64,000 nt of DNA, from the NCBI RefSeq assembly GCF_003970925.1, contig NZ_RWJF01000001.1:2164501-2228500 (forward strand), in the 5' to 3' direction. Below the pieces are notes generated by a model. The model ran no database searches, was not told the origin of the DNA, and saw only the letters and a list, made by a program, of their open reading frames with translations. Made by a program: the position numbers and the translations under genes. Shown here piece by piece: positions 28,301-37,143 of this stretch. Origin of the DNA: Sphingomonas ginkgonis. Its GTDB lineage: Bacteria; Pseudomonadota; Alphaproteobacteria; Sphingomonadales; Sphingomonadaceae. The first letter of the stretch is position 1, and each line of letters opens with the position of its first letter.

Positions 28301-29559
28301 GGCACGACGAGATGATCGCGGTTGAACTTCGCCGTCCCGTGCGCGTCGAGGTTGCTCAGCCCCATCGTGTTGAAGGCGAGCGCGGCGGCGGTGACGTGAT
28401 AGTCGACAGTCGGCCGCCTAAGTTCGCCGTTCAAAACGGCCGACACTTCGACCTCGCGCCCGGCGAGGTTGGGCGCCAGAGTCTGCGGCTTCAAAAGCGC
28501 GAAGCCGAGGTGGAAATCCTCCAGCCGGTTGCCGCCGACGTCGGCTACGCCCTCGCTGGCCAGCGTGAACGCATCGCTCCACACCCGTCCGCGAAGCTGC
28601 GCCCGGCGGTTGGCCCAGGTCGACTGGACGTCGACGTTGGTGATCGGCCCGAGCAGCGCCGCGGTCGGTCCCTGCACCAGCCGCGCCACCCGCGTCGGCC
28701 CGCGTACCCCGAACGTCCCGTCGCGCGCGCTCAGCGCCAGCCGGGCGAACGGCGAATTGTCGAGATTGGCGAACAACTGCCCGTCCCAGTGCCGCCAGTC
28801 GCCCTGCCCGCGAAGCTGCACGCGCACCGGCTTGGTCAGCCCGGCGATCCTGGCGAGAACGCCGTTGGCCGGCGCGTCGAGCGAGGCGTTGAGGCCGAGC
28901 CGGTTGGCCTCGGGCACCGCGTCGAGCCGCAGCGACAGCCGGTCGCCGCCCGCCTGCCCCGCGACCCCCGCCGTCGCCGCCTCCAGCGCGACCTGCGCGC
29001 GCCGGTCGGCGATCCGCGCCCGGCCGTCGATAAAGGCGATCCGTTGCTCGCCGGTCACCGGCCGCTCGATCACCAGCCGGTCGACCTTCAATCGCCCGAC
29101 CGTGATGTCGAGGTCGGGAAGCAGGGGCTGGTTGCTCGGCGGCGTGACGTTGAACATGGGCAGCCGCGCCAGGGTCGCGGTCGGCGCGGTCAGGCTCCGG
29201 ACATCGAGATGCTTGTGGAGATAGTCGAACGGCCGCCAGTCGAGCTCGACCAGCGGCGCCCGGAAGAAGACGCCCTTGGGGTCCGACAGGCTGAAGTCGT
29301 GGATCGTCATCGCGCCGTAGATCGACCCGTCGATCCGCCCGACCCCTATCTTCATCCCGTTCGCGAACTGCAGCCCGCCGATCCGCTGCGCGACGAAGCG
29401 CCGGCCGGGATCGGTGTTCACTCCCACCAGCACGATTCCCGCGAGCAGGAGCAGCGCGACGACCAGCCCGAGCACCCACTTGGCAATCCGCAGCGGCCAG
29501 TTCGTCCGGTGGCGGACGACGATCGTCTCCGGCGTCGGATCTTCGTCCGGCGCGGCCAT
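25327..29559 (-). CDS. tamB: TamB, inner-membrane component of the TAM complex
   Basis: 1410 residues with one N-terminal membrane anchor (WVLGLVVALLLLAGIVLVGV). A very long beta-taco region built of repeating short strands follows. The C-terminal DUF490 domain is recognisable by VDITVNVTGSATDPKISFTS, LPQDEIVSRILFGNSV and the final LSRALSVLSR. TamB spans the periplasm and works with TamA in outer-membrane protein insertion and lipid transport. It overlaps tamA upstream by one base (TGATG). Confidence 0.95.
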   Translation of the reverse strand: MAAPDEDPTPETIVVRHRTNWPLRIAKWVLGLVVALLLLAGIVLVGVNTDPGRRFVAQRIGGLQFANGMKIGVGRIDGSIYGAMTIHDFSLSDPKGVFFRAPLVELDWRPFDYLHKHLDVRSLTAPTATLARLPMFNVTPPSNQPLLPDLDITVGRLKVDRLVIERPVTGEQRIAFIDGRARIADRRAQVALEAATAGVAGQAGGDRLSLRLDAVPEANRLGLNASLDAPANGVLARIAGLTKPVRVQLRGQGDWRHWDGQLFANLDNSPFARLALSARDGTFGVRGPTRVARLVQGPTAALLGPITNVDVQSTWANRRAQLRGRVWSDAFTLASEGVADVGGNRLEDFHLGFALLKPQTLAPNLAGREVEVSAVLNGELRRPTVDYHVTAAALAFNTMGLSNLDAHGTAKFNRDHLVVPVAATARAITGLDAAAGGAITNVRLDGDLAVDWPRIVSDNLRLRADRIDAKAIVLADVARGLYTGALEGRVNNYRINSLGIFNIDTHADVKTLPRGGFSLVGRVRAQSTRLFNDGVRSFLGGNLVASSDVAYGTDGLIRFSRLRLNAPQLRVTDGRGSYSPDGRIALAASGVSKAYGPVAVQVTGTVNSPHAIVTAARPGLGLGIAGLRAEIRSAGNAYLVTASGQSQYGAFTADVAVRTAGGPLTVDIRRATLAGITVDGQVRQTAAGPFAGRLNARGQGLGGVVRLAAAGKYQQAVINLRARNAVLPAPANVAVGAAIVDARVTLYDQPEIIADAQLAQARFGTTDIAALRTIINYRGGRGYARGLAEGTAGVPFRMAFNSELEPNLWRAALKGRVNGVDVSTASPARIVPHGGSYELLPTRLNFDRGSMRLAGSYGRELRLQSRIDRLDMSLLDLFAPGLGLGGSVTGAIDFAETGNALPQLQANLAIRNFTRTTAVSVSRPLDVNLVARIAPGIGNLNAVMRTRGTVVGRLQAAIQPLGPGVGSWTRRIAGAPLTGGIRYIGPADSLFSLAGLADQSLAGPLGVAADFGGRVERPSLQGIVRGRGLSYSNATYGTRLTNMALQGRFTGERLQIDQLTAQAGSGTVTGSGYVSLAAASGYPANFDLKLDNARLANSDALRVTATGDVRLVKAANQSPVLTGIVRLPATRYQIIRQGSAQVPELTGVRFKPPRGPARVTGDAPPPTDSGFGAVQLDLRIVAPEQLYVSGMGLESEWRADLRVRGSNSDPRISGTVDLVRGTLGFAGRSFELQEGQIRFAGGGTGDATIALTAAETIEDVDITVNVTGSATDPKISFTSTPGLPQDEIVSRILFGNSVGQLSAIQAVQLAASLNTLRGSGGGGLNPLGKLRQVAGMDRLRILGPDETQGRGSALAAGKYIGKNIYLEVVTDARGFTATQLEVTLSRALSVLSRAGGSNSTNVNVRYRKTY

Positions 29560-31841
29560 CAGAAGGCCTGCCCGATCGAGACATAGACGTTGAACCGGCT
29601 CTCGCCGGGCCTTCGCCCGAGCGGCGTCGCGACGTCGACCCGGAGCGGGCCGAGGCTGGTGTAGTAGCGGCCGCCGATCCCGACCCCGGTGCGCAGCCCG
29701 CTGAAGTCCGGCACCCGCTTCTCGTAGACCTGGCCCATGTCGACGAAGCCGACCACGCCGAAATTGCCGAAGCGGTAGCGCACCTCGGCCGCCGCCTCGG
29801 TCAGGCTCAGTCCGCCCAGCGGCCGGTTGTCGGGGTCCTTGGGCCCGAGCTGCTGGAAGCCGAAGCCGCGCACCGACCCGCCGCCGCCGGCGTAGAAGCG
29901 GCGCGACGGCGCGAGGTCGAAGCGGTCGATCCCGAGCGTCGTCCCGACCCGCACCCGCCCCGCGACGACGATCTTGTCCGCGACCGGATAATAGACGCTC
30001 CCGTCGAGCTGGCTCCTGACATAGGGCCGGAACCCGTCGTGGAGCGCGCCCTCCGGCTGGACCAGGATCTGCGCCCGGAACCCCTTGGTCGGGTCGAGCA
30101 GGCTGTCGGTCCGGTCGATTCCCAGCTGCCCGCTGACCCCGCCGATCAGGAACTTGCGCTTGTCCCGCTCGCCCAGCGCGAAATTATAGTCGGATTCGAC
30201 GGTTCCGAGGATCTCCGCCCCCACCGCCCAAGTGAAGGTCTTCCGCCAGATCGGCGTGCTGTCGTAGCTCAGCCTCGTGAACAGGCGCCCGGTCAGCGCC
30301 GAGAAGGCGTCGTAGCGGCTCCTCAGCGCCTCCAGCCCGAACTGGAAGGTGCGGTCGCGCTTGCCGGCGTTCGACCGGCGGAAGATCGCGCTCGCACCCT
30401 GCTCCTGCGTTCCCGCGACCGCCGTCGTGACGAGCGCGCCCTCGGGCGGGAAGAGGTTGCGGTGGGTCCAGCTGCCCTCGACCCGGAAGCCCTCGCCGGT
30501 GCCGTAGCCGGCGCTGGCCGCCAGCGTCCGCGGCGGCCCGGCGTCCTGGGTCACCAGCATGGTGACCGTTTCGGTCCTGTCCGGGTTCGTCTGCCCGGTC
30601 CGCTCCGGCGCCACCGCCACCGTGGTGAACAGCCCGGTCGCGACCAGCGCCTGGCGAAGGTCGTCGACTTGCCGGCTATCGTAAAGCTGTCCCCGCTTGA
30701 ACCGCGACAGCACCTCGACATGGTGCGCATCGAAGGCAAGGTCTCCGGTGGTCCGGAAGCCGCCGAACCGCGCTCGCGGGCCGAGCGTCACCGGCAGCAC
30801 ATAGTCGCCGAGGTGGGTCTCGGGATCGAGCAGAACGTCGCGCTGGCCGACGGTGGCGAAGGGATATCCCTTCTGCGGAAGCACGATCGCGACGTTCGCC
30901 TCGGCGCCCTGGATCCGCTGCGCGACGATCGGCTCGCCGATCTTGAGCGCAAGATTGTCGTCGATCAGCCGCGGCGGCACAGTCGGGTCGGCATGAACGA
31001 TGATCGTGCCAAGCTTGTAGCGCTCCCCCGGCGCGACGAGCAGGACCGCGGTGACCGGCTGACCATCCGCAGCCGTGGTGGTGCGATCGATCCGGGTGGT
31101 CACCTTGGCGTCGTACCAGCCTTCGGCGTGGAGGATCCGCTCGACCAGCTTGCTGTCCTCGGTCAGCCGCGCCGACAGCATCGCCTCGTTGGCCGCCTTG
31201 CCCTTGCCTTCGCGCAGCGCCGAAAGCCCCTTGTACTCACCAGCGAGGTCGATCTCGGTCTGCGCATCGGCGGCGTCGAGCCCCTCGATCCTGGTGGCGT
31301 AGCGAAGCTCGGCCGGCTTCTCGCCCTGCGCCGGCTGGGCAAGCTCCACCTCGCGCACATCGAACTGGCTGAGGGGTGGCAATGGCTGCGCAAGCTCCGG
31401 GTCGGCGCTCGGCGCGACGCTGCCCGGGGTAGTCTCCGCCGACTTCAACCGGTTCTCGAAGTCGCCAACGCTCTCCAGCGGCTGCTGCAACGACGGGTCG
31501 TCGGCGCCGAGCGGGGGAGTCTCCCGGTTGACCTCGTCCTGGCACAAGATCGGCGGAACGTCTGGTAGGCGCGCGCCCGCAGGCGGCGGCGGGGCAGCGG
31601 ACGGCGTCTCGGGTGGGCAGCGCGTGGAGCTCGGATCGGCCGTTGCCGTCTGCGCGGCCGCCGTCGCCGGAAGCAGCGCGACAAGGCTCGCGACAGCCAC
31701 CCCGGCCATCCACGAGGCGCGCAGCCTGCTTCTACTAACCAATTGCAAAAACGGCCACTTTCGATCGCTGACGGCTGGAGGCCCTTGGCGGAAACCGGCC
31801 TGCAAGTCACCCCCAAACGGAGCGATCGCCAGGGACGTCAT
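29559..31841 (-). CDS. tamA: TamA, Omp85-family outer-membrane protein
   Basis: About 760 residues. A signal sequence (MAGVAVASLVALLPATAAAQ), a Pro-rich linker and POTRA domains (about 190-430) precede a 16-strand Omp85 barrel. The barrel has VRGFGFQQLGPKD (the conserved RGF loop motif) and a C-terminal Phe (VSIGQAF). It pairs with TamB. The start is uncertain: ATG 31841 has GGGAGG upstream but leaves about 50 residues before the signal peptide; a downstream TTG would fit the signal peptide better. Confidence 0.92.
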   Translation of the reverse strand: MTSLAIAPFGGDLQAGFRQGPPAVSDRKWPFLQLVSRSRLRASWMAGVAVASLVALLPATAAAQTATADPSSTRCPPETPSAAPPPPAGARLPDVPPILCQDEVNRETPPLGADDPSLQQPLESVGDFENRLKSAETTPGSVAPSADPELAQPLPPLSQFDVREVELAQPAQGEKPAELRYATRIEGLDAADAQTEIDLAGEYKGLSALREGKGKAANEAMLSARLTEDSKLVERILHAEGWYDAKVTTRIDRTTTAADGQPVTAVLLVAPGERYKLGTIIVHADPTVPPRLIDDNLALKIGEPIVAQRIQGAEANVAIVLPQKGYPFATVGQRDVLLDPETHLGDYVLPVTLGPRARFGGFRTTGDLAFDAHHVEVLSRFKRGQLYDSRQVDDLRQALVATGLFTTVAVAPERTGQTNPDRTETVTMLVTQDAGPPRTLAASAGYGTGEGFRVEGSWTHRNLFPPEGALVTTAVAGTQEQGASAIFRRSNAGKRDRTFQFGLEALRSRYDAFSALTGRLFTRLSYDSTPIWRKTFTWAVGAEILGTVESDYNFALGERDKRKFLIGGVSGQLGIDRTDSLLDPTKGFRAQILVQPEGALHDGFRPYVRSQLDGSVYYPVADKIVVAGRVRVGTTLGIDRFDLAPSRRFYAGGGGSVRGFGFQQLGPKDPDNRPLGGLSLTEAAAEVRYRFGNFGVVGFVDMGQVYEKRVPDFSGLRTGVGIGGRYYTSLGPLRVDVATPLGRRPGESRFNVYVSIGQAF

Positions 31842-31868
31842 TGGAAGGTGTCGCCTCCCGAACACAGC

Positions 31869-31898
31869 AGACGGGAGGCACGACGTCGCCTCCCGTCT
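31869..31898 (-). terminator. Hairpin terminator after the bufferin operon
   Basis: A perfect 11-bp stem (AGACGGGAGGC, 8-nt loop, GCCTCCCGTCT) located 25 nt after the doxX-like stop. The T-run on the minus strand is weak (GCTGTGTT). It lies just before tamA, which runs in the same direction, so it may separate the two transcripts or form part of the tamA leader. Confidence 0.55.
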
Positions 31899-31922
31899 AA
31901 TCTTGTTGCTTCTCGACGCGGC

Positions 31923-32402
31923 TCAGCCGTCGAGGCGGAAGAGGCGATCGAGCGAGATCCGCCCGCCGCCAAGGGCGATGATCGGGAGGAGTAGCCCGGC
32001 CCAGCTCAGGTGGGTCGGCCACGCATCGGGATAGACGAACACCTCGATCACCAAGGTCATGCCGAGCAGGGCGCAGGCGGCGAAGCGGCTGAACAGTCCG
32101 AGCACCAGCAGGATCGGGAACAGATGCTCGCTGTAGGTCGCCACATGGACCGCGATCTCCGGCGGCAGGAAGGGCAATCGATAGTCGCTGGCAAACAGCT
32201 CACGGGCGCTGTCGTTGATGGTCAGCCAACCGTCGACCTTGGTCCGTCCGGAGAGAAAGAAGATCGCGGCGATGCCGACCCGCTGGACGAGTAGCAGCAC
32301 CGACGGCGGCAGCAGCGGCGAAGCGATCGCCGCGAACCACCGCAGCGGGGTGTTGCAGATCTCCGGCGTGGCCGGGGCGGAAACAGCGGCGATAGTGGCC
32401 AT
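31923..32402 (-). CDS. DoxX-family membrane protein of the bufferin operon
   Basis: A 159-residue, four-helix DoxX-type protein. [18 protein letters not shown] and [34 protein letters not shown] match the DoxX family. DoxX proteins are commonly the last gene in MNIO (bufferin or HvfABC) operons. They may supply a redox or membrane-linked function, but the biochemistry is not defined. It starts 2 nt after the bufC stop. Confidence 0.85.
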   Translation of the reverse strand: MATIAAVSAPATPEICNTPLRWFAAIASPLLPPSVLLLVQRVGIAAIFFLSGRTKVDGWLTINDSARELFASDYRLPFLPPEIAVHVATYSEHLFPILLVLGLFSRFAACALLGMTLVIEVFVYPDAWPTHLSWAGLLLPIIALGGGRISLDRLFRLDG

Positions 32403-32404
32403 GA

Positions 32405-33127
32405 TCAGGTCTCCGTTGGGCCGGTGCCAGCGAAGGCTCCGGCGCTGACAAGGGACGCGAACAGCGCGCCGACGTCGGCGTGCGGGTAGAGCTTGGCGGT
32501 GGCGATGGCACTCGCCCCGACGGTCTCGCCAAGGCGGATCCCGAACAGGAAGCGATGCGCCGGCCGGTCGATCCGGATCGGCAGCACCGACAGCCGCGGA
32601 CGGGTGAACAGCGCCCCCTCCGCCCGACCATCGATCGCCAGCTCGCTCCCAAGTTCGTCCTGATGCGCCAGCCAGATGCTCATCGCCGAGCGATTGCACC
32701 AGTCAAAGCGGGTCGCCGCGTGGAGCCGGAGGCGGAGGGCTTGCCAGTCCGGGGTGACCCCGGTCTCCCCCGGCCGGAGCGCCGGCTGGTCGGCCGCGAA
32801 CAGGCTTTCGAGGAACAGCCGCTCGAGACGGGCCACGTCAGACAGATAGGGCAGCTCAAGCAGGATCGGCTGCTCCTCCAGCCAGTCCGGGAAACGCTGG
32901 CCATAGGCGGCTAGCACCGGCGAACGCGGCGGGCAGAGACTGGCATGGTCCACCGCCAGCGCGGTGAACAGCTCCTCCCCCAGCAGCCGATTGAGGACCG
33001 GGAAATTGGCCCGGAGCGCCTCTACGCAGCCGCTCAGCACGGTGTTGCGGTAGACCCGCATCGCGCCCTGGGGCAGCCCGTCGATCGCCGCGGCGAAGTC
33101 CCGCTGGAAGTCGTGGAGGTCAGACAT
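32405..33127 (-). CDS. bufC: BufC-like (DUF2063) partner of MNIO enzyme
   Basis: 240 residues. The N-terminal DUF2063 domain shows [41 protein letters not shown] and [12 protein letters not shown] second alpha/beta domain follows. Proteins of this family bind the precursor peptide leader and hand it to the MNIO enzyme. Its start overlaps the bufB stop by 8 bp. Confidence 0.87.
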   Translation of the reverse strand: MSDLHDFQRDFAAAIDGLPQGAMRVYRNTVLSGCVEALRANFPVLNRLLGEELFTALAVDHASLCPPRSPVLAAYGQRFPDWLEEQPILLELPYLSDVARLERLFLESLFAADQPALRPGETGVTPDWQALRLRLHAATRFDWCNRSAMSIWLAHQDELGSELAIDGRAEGALFTRPRLSVLPIRIDRPAHRFLFGIRLGETVGASAIATAKLYPHADVGALFASLVSAGAFAGTGPTET

Positions 33128-33944
33128 AGGCCGCCTCGCTGGCGAGAATGGCGGTGGCGCGCGCGCGTTCGGCGAGCAGCTCCGCGAAGGCCGGGAGGTT
33201 GCCGTCACGCTCGATCAGCGTCGGTCGCGGACCGATCCGCTCGACCAGCCGGGCATAAAGGGCGCAGACTGTCTCGGCGACGGGCGCGTCGTGGCTGTCG
33301 ATCAGCAGAGAGCCTTCCGCGTCGAGGCTGTGCCCCGCGAGGTGGATTTCGCCGACCGCGGCAGCGGGAATGTCGTCGAGCCAGGAATCCGCGTCGAACC
33401 GCAGATTATGTGCCGCGACGACGACATTGTTGACGTCGATGAGCAGCCCGCACCCGGTCTGGCGAACGATTTCGCGCAGGAAGCTGGTCTCTCCCCACTG
33501 GTGATCGCGCAGCGCGACATAGTGGCTGGGGTTCTCGACGAGGATCTGGCGCCCGAGCACGTCCTGGACCCGGGCGATGTTGGCGCAGGTTCGGCGCAGC
33601 ACCTCCGACGTGCGCGGGAACGGCAGCAGGTCGGGGAAGCAGCGGCCGTCCAGCCGAGACCAGGCGAGATGCTCGGAGACGAGCGCCGGCTTGAAGCGGT
33701 CGACCAGTGCCTTCAGTCGGGCAAGATGGTCGGCGTCGGGCTCGCCCGCGCCGGCGAGCGACATGCCCACGCCATGAAGGCTGAGGTCGAAGCGCTCGCG
33801 AAGCGCGGCGAGCATGGCCAGGCGGGGGCCGCCTGGCATCATGTAGTTTTCGGCATGGACCTCGAACCAGAGGTCCGCCGCCGGCGTCTCGAGGGCGTCG
33901 GCGAAATGCTCTGCCTTGAAGCTTAGTCCGGCGGCGGGTTTCAT
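33120..33944 (-). CDS. bufB: BufB-like MNIO enzyme (DUF692)
   Basis: 274 residues, a TIM-barrel multinuclear non-heme iron oxidase (MNIO, DUF692). Metal-site segments are visible: LWFEVHAENYM, LSLHGVGMSLAG, VSEHLAWS, ILVENPSHYV, LLIDVNNVVVAAHN and GEIHLAGH. MNIO enzymes convert Cys residues of small precursor peptides to thiooxazole or oxazolone-thioamide groups. The gene lies 3 nt after bufA and is therefore expected to modify that peptide. Confidence 0.93.
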   Translation of the reverse strand: MKPAAGLSFKAEHFADALETPAADLWFEVHAENYMMPGGPRLAMLAALRERFDLSLHGVGMSLAGAGEPDADHLARLKALVDRFKPALVSEHLAWSRLDGRCFPDLLPFPRTSEVLRRTCANIARVQDVLGRQILVENPSHYVALRDHQWGETSFLREIVRQTGCGLLIDVNNVVVAAHNLRFDADSWLDDIPAAAVGEIHLAGHSLDAEGSLLIDSHDAPVAETVCALYARLVERIGPRPTLIERDGNLPAFAELLAERARATAILASEAAYV

Positions 33945-33947
33945 GGC

Positions 33948-34229
33948 TTAGCGTCCCTTGATGGCGGTGAGCGATCCAGGCCCCTTGGGGGTCTTGATCG
34001 AGGTGCAGGTGCCCTTGGCGACATATTTCCACGCGTCGCCCTGGTAGTTGCGGACCGAGGTGCCGGCGCAGCTCGTGCCGGCACCCGCCTTGCAGTCGTT
34101 CTTGCCGGCAAGGCTGATCCCGAAGCACTTGTCCTTGCCGGGCTGCGGCGCGACCGGGCTCGCCTGGGCGGCGGCCGCGGTCAGCGAGGCGAGGACGGCG
34201 GCGGCGGTGATGCTGCTGATCTTGTTCAA
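33948..34229 (-). CDS. bufA: BufA bufferin precursor (DUF2282)
   Basis: A 93-residue exported precursor. It has a signal peptide (about 1-23, ending AQAS) and a core with four Cys at 35, 46, 54 and 75 ([30 protein letters not shown]). This is the DUF2282/BufA1 pattern. Bufferins are modified peptides that bind copper in the periplasm. The start is a TTG at 34229; no ATG fits, and GGAGA lies 6 nt upstream. It heads the bufA-bufB-bufC-doxX operon. Confidence 0.9.
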   Translation of the reverse strand: MNKISSITAAAVLASLTAAAAQASPVAPQPGKDKCFGISLAGKNDCKAGAGTSCAGTSVRNYQGDAWKYVAKGTCTSIKTPKGPGSLTAIKGR

Positions 34230-34347
34230 CGAAGGTCTCCGGCCCCCAGGGTTGCAAGGGGAAGTGGCGCTTTGCCGCGGGGGCAGAAGACGGAGCGCCA
34301 CGGGGGTGCCGACCAGGTGGAAGGGGAGCGCGGCCGGCGGGGAGCGG

Positions 34348-34785
34348 TCAGTTGCCGTGGTAGACGTCCGAGCTCAGCAGGACGGCGGCCACCTTGCCGT
34401 GGTTCACCCAATAGTGGCTGAGCCCCTCGGCCTCGCGGCTGATGTCGCCGGCGCGGTGCTCGATCGGCTTGCCGCAGGCGCTGCTATATTCGGTGATCGC
34501 GCCGGACATGGTGTAGATCAGCGCGGGCCGGTCCTTGTGGCTGTGCAGCGGGACAATTCCGCCCGGCTGGACGACCAGTCGCCGGGTGCGCAGCTGGCGG
34601 CCGTCGACCCCGATCTCCGGACCGAGCGCGACCGACGAGAGCACCGTGTCGGTGACACCCTTGGGGCTGGTCGGCGCCTGGGAAAGCGGATTGCCGCCGG
34701 GTGCGGCGCAGGTCGCCGCAGGGGCGGGGCTGCCACCCGCGGTCAGGGCCAGCGCGGCCAGCGAAGCCGAGAAACTCTTGATCAT
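34348..34785 (-). CDS. Secreted cupin-domain protein
   Basis: 145 residues with a signal peptide ending APA. A single cupin domain has [28 protein letters not shown] as motif 1, with metal-type His residues, and [18 protein letters not shown] as motif 2. Two Cys are present (TCAAPGG and SSACGKP). It is probably a periplasmic metal-binding protein of unknown ligand. ATG 34785 has AAGGA about 8 nt upstream; the ATG at 34794 is also possible. It lies 118 bp upstream of bufA in the same direction. Confidence 0.75.
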   Translation of the reverse strand: MIKSFSASLAALALTAGGSPAPAATCAAPGGNPLSQAPTSPKGVTDTVLSSVALGPEIGVDGRQLRTRRLVVQPGGIVPLHSHKDRPALIYTMSGAITEYSSACGKPIEHRAGDISREAEGLSHYWVNHGKVAAVLLSSDVYHGN

Positions 34786-35020
34786 CGAGCGCATCCTTTC
34801 GCTTGAAACGGGGTCACGGGAGCCTGCGCCATCCTTGGGCCCGGATCGGTTCCGTCCGCGGCCGCTGAGGACCTTGAGCCGGCTTCCGTGACGCTTCGAA
34901 AATTACCCCCGTCGCGAGCGCCCGCCCAATTGCATGACCGCATGGAGTCGATGCGCTTTCGGCATTTCAGCGGGACGCGGCGATCCCGGACAATGGCGCT
35001 ACCAACCAGGGAGTCGCCTC

Positions 35021-35836
35021 ATGGACATGCCTGCCACTCACACGACGAGCGCGCTGCCACTTTCGAAGCGCTGCGCGGTGGTGACCGGATCGACCAGCGG
35101 AATCGGGCTCGGCATCGCCCGCGCGCTCGCCAGCGCCGGCGCCGAGGTCGTCATCAACGGGATAGCGGACGAGCGCACGATCGAGGCGCTGTGCGAAGAG
35201 TGCGGAACGCTGCGCGGCCGCGCTTCCTACGATGGCGCCGACCTGTTCGACCCTGCCCAGGCGGTCGCCCTGGTCGAGCGCGCCGCGGCGCGGTTCGGGC
35301 GGGTCGACATCCTCGTCAACAACGCGGGCGTCCAGCACGTCAGCCCGGTAGAGCAGTTCGCGCCCGCGCAATGGGACCGGATCATCGCACTCAATCTGTC
35401 GGCGGCGTTCCACACGATCCGCACGGCCTTCGCCTCAATGAAGACCGCTGGATTTGGGCGGATCGTCAACGTCGCCTCCGCCCATGCGCTGGTCGCCTCT
35501 CCGTTCAAGGCCGCCTATGTCGCTGCCAAGCACGGGATCGCCGGGCTGACCAAGACCGTCGCGCTCGAGGGTGCGCAGCACGGCGTCACCTGCAACGCGA
35601 TCTGCCCGGGTTACGTCTGGACGCCATTGGTCGAGAAGCAGATCGACGACACCGCCGCAGCGCGCGGGCTCACCCGCGACGAGGTGATCCGTGACGTCCT
35701 GCTCGCCGCGCAGCCCAGCAAGCGCTTCGCCACGGTCGAGGAGGTCGGCGCCCTCGCCGCCTTCCTGTGCGGCGACCGCGCCGCTTCGATCACCGGAACC
35801 ACGATCAGCATCGACGGAGGATGGACCGCCCAATGA
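35021..35836 (+). CDS. 3-hydroxybutyrate dehydrogenase (SDR)
   Basis: A 271-residue short-chain dehydrogenase. It has the NAD-binding TGSTSGIGLGIA, NNAGVQHV, catalytic Ser (VASAHALVAS), YVAAKHG (Tyr and Lys) and ICPGYVWTPLV. The VQHVSPVE and GYVWTPLVEKQI segments match D-3-hydroxybutyrate dehydrogenases, which interconvert 3-hydroxybutyrate and acetoacetate in PHB and ketone-body use. ATG 35021 begins the conserved part. It heads an operon with a small ORF and a patatin-like gene, joined by ATGA-type overlaps. Confidence 0.88.
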   Translation: MDMPATHTTSALPLSKRCAVVTGSTSGIGLGIARALASAGAEVVINGIADERTIEALCEECGTLRGRASYDGADLFDPAQAVALVERAAARFGRVDILVNNAGVQHVSPVEQFAPAQWDRIIALNLSAAFHTIRTAFASMKTAGFGRIVNVASAHALVASPFKAAYVAAKHGIAGLTKTVALEGAQHGVTCNAICPGYVWTPLVEKQIDDTAAARGLTRDEVIRDVLLAAQPSKRFATVEEVGALAAFLCGDRAASITGTTISIDGGWTAQ

Positions 35837-35982
35837 CCCATGATCTCGCAACACCGCTCCGCCCGGACCTGGCAGCGATCCTGCCGCTGGTCCGGCCGCT
35901 TGCCCGCCGCACCGTCGGCCCGTCCCGCGATCCCGAGAAGCGCGGCATCCTCGCCGAGCTCGCCCATTTGAGGAGGCAGTGA
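35833..35982 (+). CDS. Possible 49-residue protein between dehydrogenase and patatin
   Basis: A 49-residue ORF, MTHDLATPLRPDLA to ELAHLRRQ. Its ATG overlaps the dehydrogenase stop (ATGA) and its stop overlaps the patatin start (TGATG). The central LAAILPLVRPLARRTVG is amphipathic and the C-terminus is basic. Perfect coupling on both sides argues that it is translated, or at least that ribosomes pass through. No family is recognised. Confidence 0.5.
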   Translation: MTHDLATPLRPDLAAILPLVRPLARRTVGPSRDPEKRGILAELAHLRRQ

Positions 35983-37127
35983 TGACAGCCCAACTCCGCG
36001 ACGAGATCGCCGGCCTCGGCCAGCTCGTGCTGGTACTGCAAGGCGGCGGCGCGCTCGGCGCTTATCAAGTCGGCGTCTACGAAGCGCTCGCCGAGAGTGG
36101 GATCGAGCCCGACTGGGTGGTCGGCACCTCGATCGGCGCGATCAACGCCGGGCTGATCGCCGGTTCACCGAAGGGCGAGCGGCTCGACCGGCTGCGCGCC
36201 TTCTGGCGCCAGGTCGAACATGGCCCCTCGCTAGCTCATCTCCTTCCCGCTTGGATGGCCTCGGGGGCGCGCAACGCCGTTGCGGTCACCCGCGGGGTGA
36301 AGAATTTCTTCGAGCCCGACTGGCGTGCCTTCCTCAGCCCGCACTACCCGCTCGGGCCCGAGCACGCCGGCTTCTACTCGACCGGTCCGCTCGCCGAGAC
36401 GCTGGGCGAGCTGATCGACCTCGACCGGCTCAACCACGGAGACGTCCGGCTGACAGTCGGCGCCTCCAACGTCCGGACCAGCGAGATGGTCTATTTCGAT
36501 AGCCGCGAGCAGCCGATCGACCTTCGCCACATCATGGCCTCGGGCGCGCTCCCACCGGCCTTCCCGGCCGTGCGCATCGCCGGTGAACTCTACTGGGACG
36601 GCGGGATCCTCTCCAACACGCCCGTGGAGGTGGTGTTCGACGATAACCCCCGGCGCAGCTCACTGGTGCTCGCCGTTCACATCTGGAACCCGCACGGGCC
36701 CGAGCCGACGTCCATCTGGGACGTGCTCAACCGCCAAAAGGATGTCCAGTATTCCAGCCGCAGCCATGCTCAGATTAAGCGGCAGCGTCAGCTCCACCGC
36801 CTCCGCCACGTCGTCGCCGAACTGGGCGCGCTCGTCCCTGACGGCGCCGGAGATCCGGCGAGCGTGAAGGAGATGCGCGGCTACGGTTGTACCACCCGGA
36901 TGCACGTCGTTCGCCTGTTGGCACCCGCGCTCGACTATGAGGATCACAGCAAGGACCTCGACTTCTCGCCGGAGGGCATCCGCCAACGCCGTGAGGCCGG
37001 CTACCGACACACCGCCGAGACGCTCGAGAAGGCGCCGTGGCGTGCGCCCGTCGACCCGCTGGAGGGTTTCATACTTCACGAGGCCTGCGGCGGCGACATG
37101 GTCGAGACGGCGGCCGGCCGTGCCTGA
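35982..37127 (+). CDS. Patatin-like phospholipase with DUF3734 C-terminus
   Basis: 381 residues. The patatin domain has the oxyanion motif QGGGALGAYQ, nucleophile GTSIG and dyad Asp in WDGG. A DUF3734 tail with NRQKDVQYSSRSHAQIKRQRQLHRL follows. Such enzymes hydrolyse acyl lipids and are often next to 3-hydroxybutyrate dehydrogenase, suggesting a link to polyhydroxybutyrate or lipid turnover. AGGAGG lies 5 nt before ATG 35982. Confidence 0.9.
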   Translation: MTAQLRDEIAGLGQLVLVLQGGGALGAYQVGVYEALAESGIEPDWVVGTSIGAINAGLIAGSPKGERLDRLRAFWRQVEHGPSLAHLLPAWMASGARNAVAVTRGVKNFFEPDWRAFLSPHYPLGPEHAGFYSTGPLAETLGELIDLDRLNHGDVRLTVGASNVRTSEMVYFDSREQPIDLRHIMASGALPPAFPAVRIAGELYWDGGILSNTPVEVVFDDNPRRSSLVLAVHIWNPHGPEPTSIWDVLNRQKDVQYSSRSHAQIKRQRQLHRLRHVVAELGALVPDGAGDPASVKEMRGYGCTTRMHVVRLLAPALDYEDHSKDLDFSPEGIRQRREAGYRHTAETLEKAPWRAPVDPLEGFILHEACGGDMVETAAGRA

Positions 37128-37143
37128 GACTGGTCGGCGTCGA

